NCBI RefSeq assembly: GCF_003217495.1
Contig: NZ_QJSW01000006.1
Span: forward strand, 224,883-288,882
From: Paenibacillus barcinonensis
Lineage (GTDB): Bacteria; Bacillota; Bacilli; Paenibacillales; Paenibacillaceae
Length of the DNA: 64,000 nt
Reading direction: 5' to 3'
Below are positions 61,669 through 64,000 of the stretch, in pieces. Position 1 is the first letter of the stretch. Each line of letters starts with the position of its first letter. A program made the translations under genes and the position numbers. Below the pieces are notes generated by a model that saw only the letters and a list, made by a program, of their open reading frames with translations, searched no databases and was not told where the DNA came from.

Positions 61669-63038
61669 ATGCCTAATTCGACCTCCCTCAAAATTTCTTG
61701 ATACTTATCTAGTTGAGAATGTAAAGCCACATGCCTCATTTTTTCAAATAAGCAGAAGCTTCTGACTAAATAAGCATCATTATTTATTTTAGCAGATATT
61801 GCCAAACTCTCCAACACGAAGATAATGCCAATCTCTGGTCTAAGAGAGTTATTATAATATTCAGCTATATCGGCTAAAAAAATTACAAATCTATCGTTAA
61901 TCAATTGAGATGTATATGAGCCGTGCCTTTTCTGTGAATTCACTTGAGTCTGGATCATTTCATGATAACGTTCTAAGATATGATCAATATTATAAGAATA
62001 TTTCAACGCTGCCTTTACAACCTTGAAAAGACCCAGAAGTATTTCGTCCTCATTGTTGGCCAAAGAATCCACATACGCATCAATAAGATCAGTTTCTCCT
62101 GTCATTACTCTATAAAGTAATCTATTGGCTGTGGCCCACACCAAGAATTGTTGTTTTGTTTGTTCCGCTATCTCTCCAGATTCAACGATCCAACTATGAT
62201 CCACATATTTTTCAAGATGATAAAAGGCTTCATTATATTGACCAGTTTCATCAGCCACTGTCCCTAAAAGTACATGCGAGTACAAAATATATCCAAACAG
62301 CATTTTCTTCGGGCCAGTTGCTCTCACTTTCTTCCCTGTTCTCTTGTGTTTTTGTTCATATTGTATTCTGGCTAATCGTCCCATTTCCGTGCTTAATTCT
62401 TTGGCCTTTTCCCATAACCTTAAAGACAAATACAAGTTAGCTAGATCTTTCAATGCATCTAATTGTTCTGATTCACTTAGCCTTTTGACAAAAGGCTCGA
62501 ATACAAGAGCAAGCTCATAATTGTGTTGCTGATCATCCCCAAGTGATAATTTAAAGATTCTATACTGGCACACGGCCAATCTTTCGGCGTGTTGGTAACG
62601 TTCTCCTTCTGAGACTTTTTTATAGATAAGAAGTGATGCTGCTGTATTGCCTTCTTCATACAAAGATTCAGCAAAATCAAATAGCGAAGAAATGTAGTAA
62701 GACTTCTCCAACATAAGATCAACAATTTTTTCAATACAGGTTAGCTTATTTAACTGTGAGCATCTAATTAGAAACGGCCGTAACCTTCTCCAATCTGTTG
62801 ATGGATCAATCAGCAGCTCATCTACATATAAATCATAAAAAGTGCCCTCTTCAAGTCCCATTGTGTATGTCATTCTATCAAGAGCTTTGATCGGAATGAG
62901 CTGAGAACCATTTATAAAACGACTCAGAGTTCCAGAATTTATACCCGATATTTCAGCAAAATGATAAACAAGCATTTGATTTTCTTCTATGTAATTTAAC
63001 AACTCTTCCCGAATTGATTTTTGAGTTATCACTTCCAA
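61665..63038 (-). CDS. RRNPP-type peptide-responsive regulator (HTH plus TPR)
   Basis: A 457-residue protein. Residues about 8-60 are a Cro/XRE-type helix-turn-helix (VYHFAEISGINSGTLSRFINGSQ). Residues about 100-450 are helical repeats (FAESLYEEGNTAASLLIYKK, LANLYLSLRLWEKAKEL, TADETGQYNEAFYHLEK-like) typical of TPR. This is the RRNPP plan of intracellular receptors for imported peptides (PlcR, AimR type). A TTG start is preferred because GGAGGTGAAATCATCC lies before it; the frame runs 30 codons further upstream. It is coupled to the pro-peptide gene by a 4-bp overlap. Confidence 0.82.
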   Translation of the reverse strand: MEVITQKSIREELLNYIEENQMLVYHFAEISGINSGTLSRFINGSQLIPIKALDRMTYTMGLEEGTFYDLYVDELLIDPSTDWRRLRPFLIRCSQLNKLTCIEKIVDLMLEKSYYISSLFDFAESLYEEGNTAASLLIYKKVSEGERYQHAERLAVCQYRIFKLSLGDDQQHNYELALVFEPFVKRLSESEQLDALKDLANLYLSLRLWEKAKELSTEMGRLARIQYEQKHKRTGKKVRATGPKKMLFGYILYSHVLLGTVADETGQYNEAFYHLEKYVDHSWIVESGEIAEQTKQQFLVWATANRLLYRVMTGETDLIDAYVDSLANNEDEILLGLFKVVKAALKYSYNIDHILERYHEMIQTQVNSQKRHGSYTSQLINDRFVIFLADIAEYYNNSLRPEIGIIFVLESLAISAKINNDAYLVRSFCLFEKMRHVALHSQLDKYQEILREVELGI

Positions 63039-63128
63039 GGATGATTTCACCTCCACTGATAAAAATCCATTTTTTATGTCTTTATCATCTATATAGGTAA
63101 TCATATGGATTATTCTACCATTGGTCAA

Positions 63129-63551
63129 TGCTTTTTCTGCAAAAATACTTAAACAATTGAATTTCGCAGAATTATAAGCTAACTTTTATACGAACAACAA
63201 AAAAAGGAACCAAACTACCCCGGCCCTTTAGGAAGTTCATCTAAAATTAGTTGAATCAGTAATTGTAGTATAGTGGAATGATTTAAGTAATCGACTTATC
63301 TGATCTTTCTGGAAGTCTACTATAACCATTAGCAGTCTCTAATTTGCCTCATTACGTCTGCATTTTAGAGAAAAGAACTCCCGATTAAAATTCTAATTAG
63401 AGGCTGATCATTTTTGATATATACATATGTTCCTCTTCTTGAGTCTCAGCCCCACCTGTACCTCAAAATTTGTATGTAACTTTATTACTTTTAATGTTAA
63501 GAAAAACTTATTACAATTATGTTTAATCTTTACTTTGCAATTAATCTTTCA
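63129..63551. other. Intergenic region with no gene
   Basis: AT-rich sequence upstream of the regulator gene; no gene or strong promoter pair seen. Confidence 0.5.
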
Positions 63552-63560
63552 AGGATAAAA

Positions 63561-63586
63561 GCCTTAGAGTCTTTAAACTCTAAGGC
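63561..63586. terminator. Hairpin terminator in the right repeat
   Basis: GCCTTAGAGT, 6-base loop, ACTCTAAGGC, followed by TTTTATTTTT; works on both strands. Confidence 0.8.
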
Positions 63587-63628
63587 TTTTATTTTTCTCA
63601 CAAATTCAATCATATTAAATATCCATAG

Positions 63629-64000
63629 TTATTTGGTTATTTCTTTCAGAATACTAAGGGTTTTAAAAGCAGTGAGAGCATTAGCTTTTGAAGCATATAT
63701 CTGTGGGCTCTCCAAATTGCTCAACTGGAAAATCTCTCCTGATTTAAAAACGATAAATCTTTTGAGTAAATCCACTAATCTCTCTTGATCCAGATCCTTA
63801 AAAACCTCTGATGTAAAAGTTGCCAAAATATGATCAAATTCGACTTGTTTACTTCTCGCTATATAGACATTATAATCAAAAGCCGCAATTGTAAAATCTT
63901 GCGGTAATGCATATACTTCAAGAGCTTCAATATATTCTTCTTTTTCGAAAGATTTTAATAGTTTTTTTTCAGTACGAACCAAAGTCCTAAGCTTACTATC
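63629..64000 (-). CDS. Second copy of the uncharacterised candidate immunity gene (3' part)
   Basis: The last 124 or so codons match the 175-residue protein at 47962-48489 with only a handful of substitutions (A to V, K to Q, N to S, N to K, G to S). The 5' end is beyond the window. In the visible part there is no disruption, so it is likely a functional paralog. Confidence 0.8.
   Translation of the reverse strand, partial: DSKLRTLVRTEKKLLKSFEKEEYIEALEVYALPQDFTIAAFDYNVYIARSKQVEFDHILATFTSEVFKDLDQERLVDLLKRFIVFKSGEIFQLSNLESPQIYASKANALTAFKTLSILKEITK

Larger units (their letters stand above)
63552..64000. repeat. Right copy of the near-identical direct repeat
   Basis: Same order and orientation as 47887-48333: hairpin terminator, short spacer with small indels, then the 3' part of the repeated gene. 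Cut by the window edge. Confidence 0.9.

Noticed and set aside
1..64000. CRISPR arrays, tRNA and rRNA genes
   Set aside because: No regularly spaced repeats, cloverleaf patterns or rRNA signatures were found on either strand by eye.

Overview
The window looks like a chromosomal segment of a Paenibacillus or close relative (Bacillota, spore-forming). The signs are Bacillus-type LexA boxes (CGAAC-N4-GTTCN) between divergent yneA and lexA genes, a tenI-thiO-thiS-thiG-thiF operon behind a TPP riboswitch, a pdhABCD operon, a Spo0E-like phosphatase, strong AGGAGG-type ribosome binding sites, many rho-independent terminators, and an intracellular receptor/secreted peptide pair of the RRNPP kind found in Paenibacillaceae. 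No rRNA, tRNA or CRISPR array was seen.

Bases 1-47,500 are mostly housekeeping: thyA-folA; the pyruvate dehydrogenase operon; an esterase; a low-molecular-weight phosphatase with a TRIC-type channel; thiN; an NlpC/P60 peptidase; an orphan OmpR-type regulator with a degenerate receiver; the thiamine thiazole operon with its riboswitch; and an ABC-F ATPase. At 17.4-27.9 kb lies a ten-gene Tad-like (type II/IV secretion-like) locus. It starts with a Ser/Thr kinase fused to a MinD-like domain and includes a CpaB-like protein, two degenerate MinD-like proteins, a membrane-anchored CpaF-like ATPase and a fused TadB/TadC-like protein. Next come an RlmM-like methyltransferase, an ABC ATPase, a thioredoxin-like protein, a receiver-like protein, nfo, an atypical mutM-like gene, a NagD-type phosphatase, rnz and metH. 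The segment ends with mtnD, a GntR regulator, a HAD hydrolase, yneA/lexA with their operators, an aldehyde dehydrogenase, a small-membrane-protein pair and a PepSY/FixH-like pair.

From about 47.6 kb to the end the DNA is AT-richer and mosaic. It holds an IS30 remnant, an IS3-family element, an Rhs C-terminal relic, a broken integrase, a Gabija-type defence pair (OLD-family nuclease GajA and UvrD-like helicase GajB), a broken SOS-boxed small gene, a broken zinc-ribbon membrane protein, a broken ATP-dependent DNA ligase, an SRAP protein between two paralogous secreted proteins (one frameshifted in an A7 tract), a Spo0E-like gene and a quorum-sensing receptor/pro-peptide pair. The interval is bounded by two near-identical copies of a roughly 450-bp segment carrying an uncharacterised gene, in direct orientation about 15.7 kb apart. 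This suggests a recombination-prone accessory island.

The strongest candidates for undescribed biology are the kinase-MinD-headed Tad-like locus with a terminator in its leader, the receptor/pro-peptide pair ending in SHGGGGW next to a Spo0E-like gene, and the repeat-flanked island that combines toxin relics, a Gabija pair and broken DNA-repair genes. All identifications are by eye from translated sequence; no database search was run.
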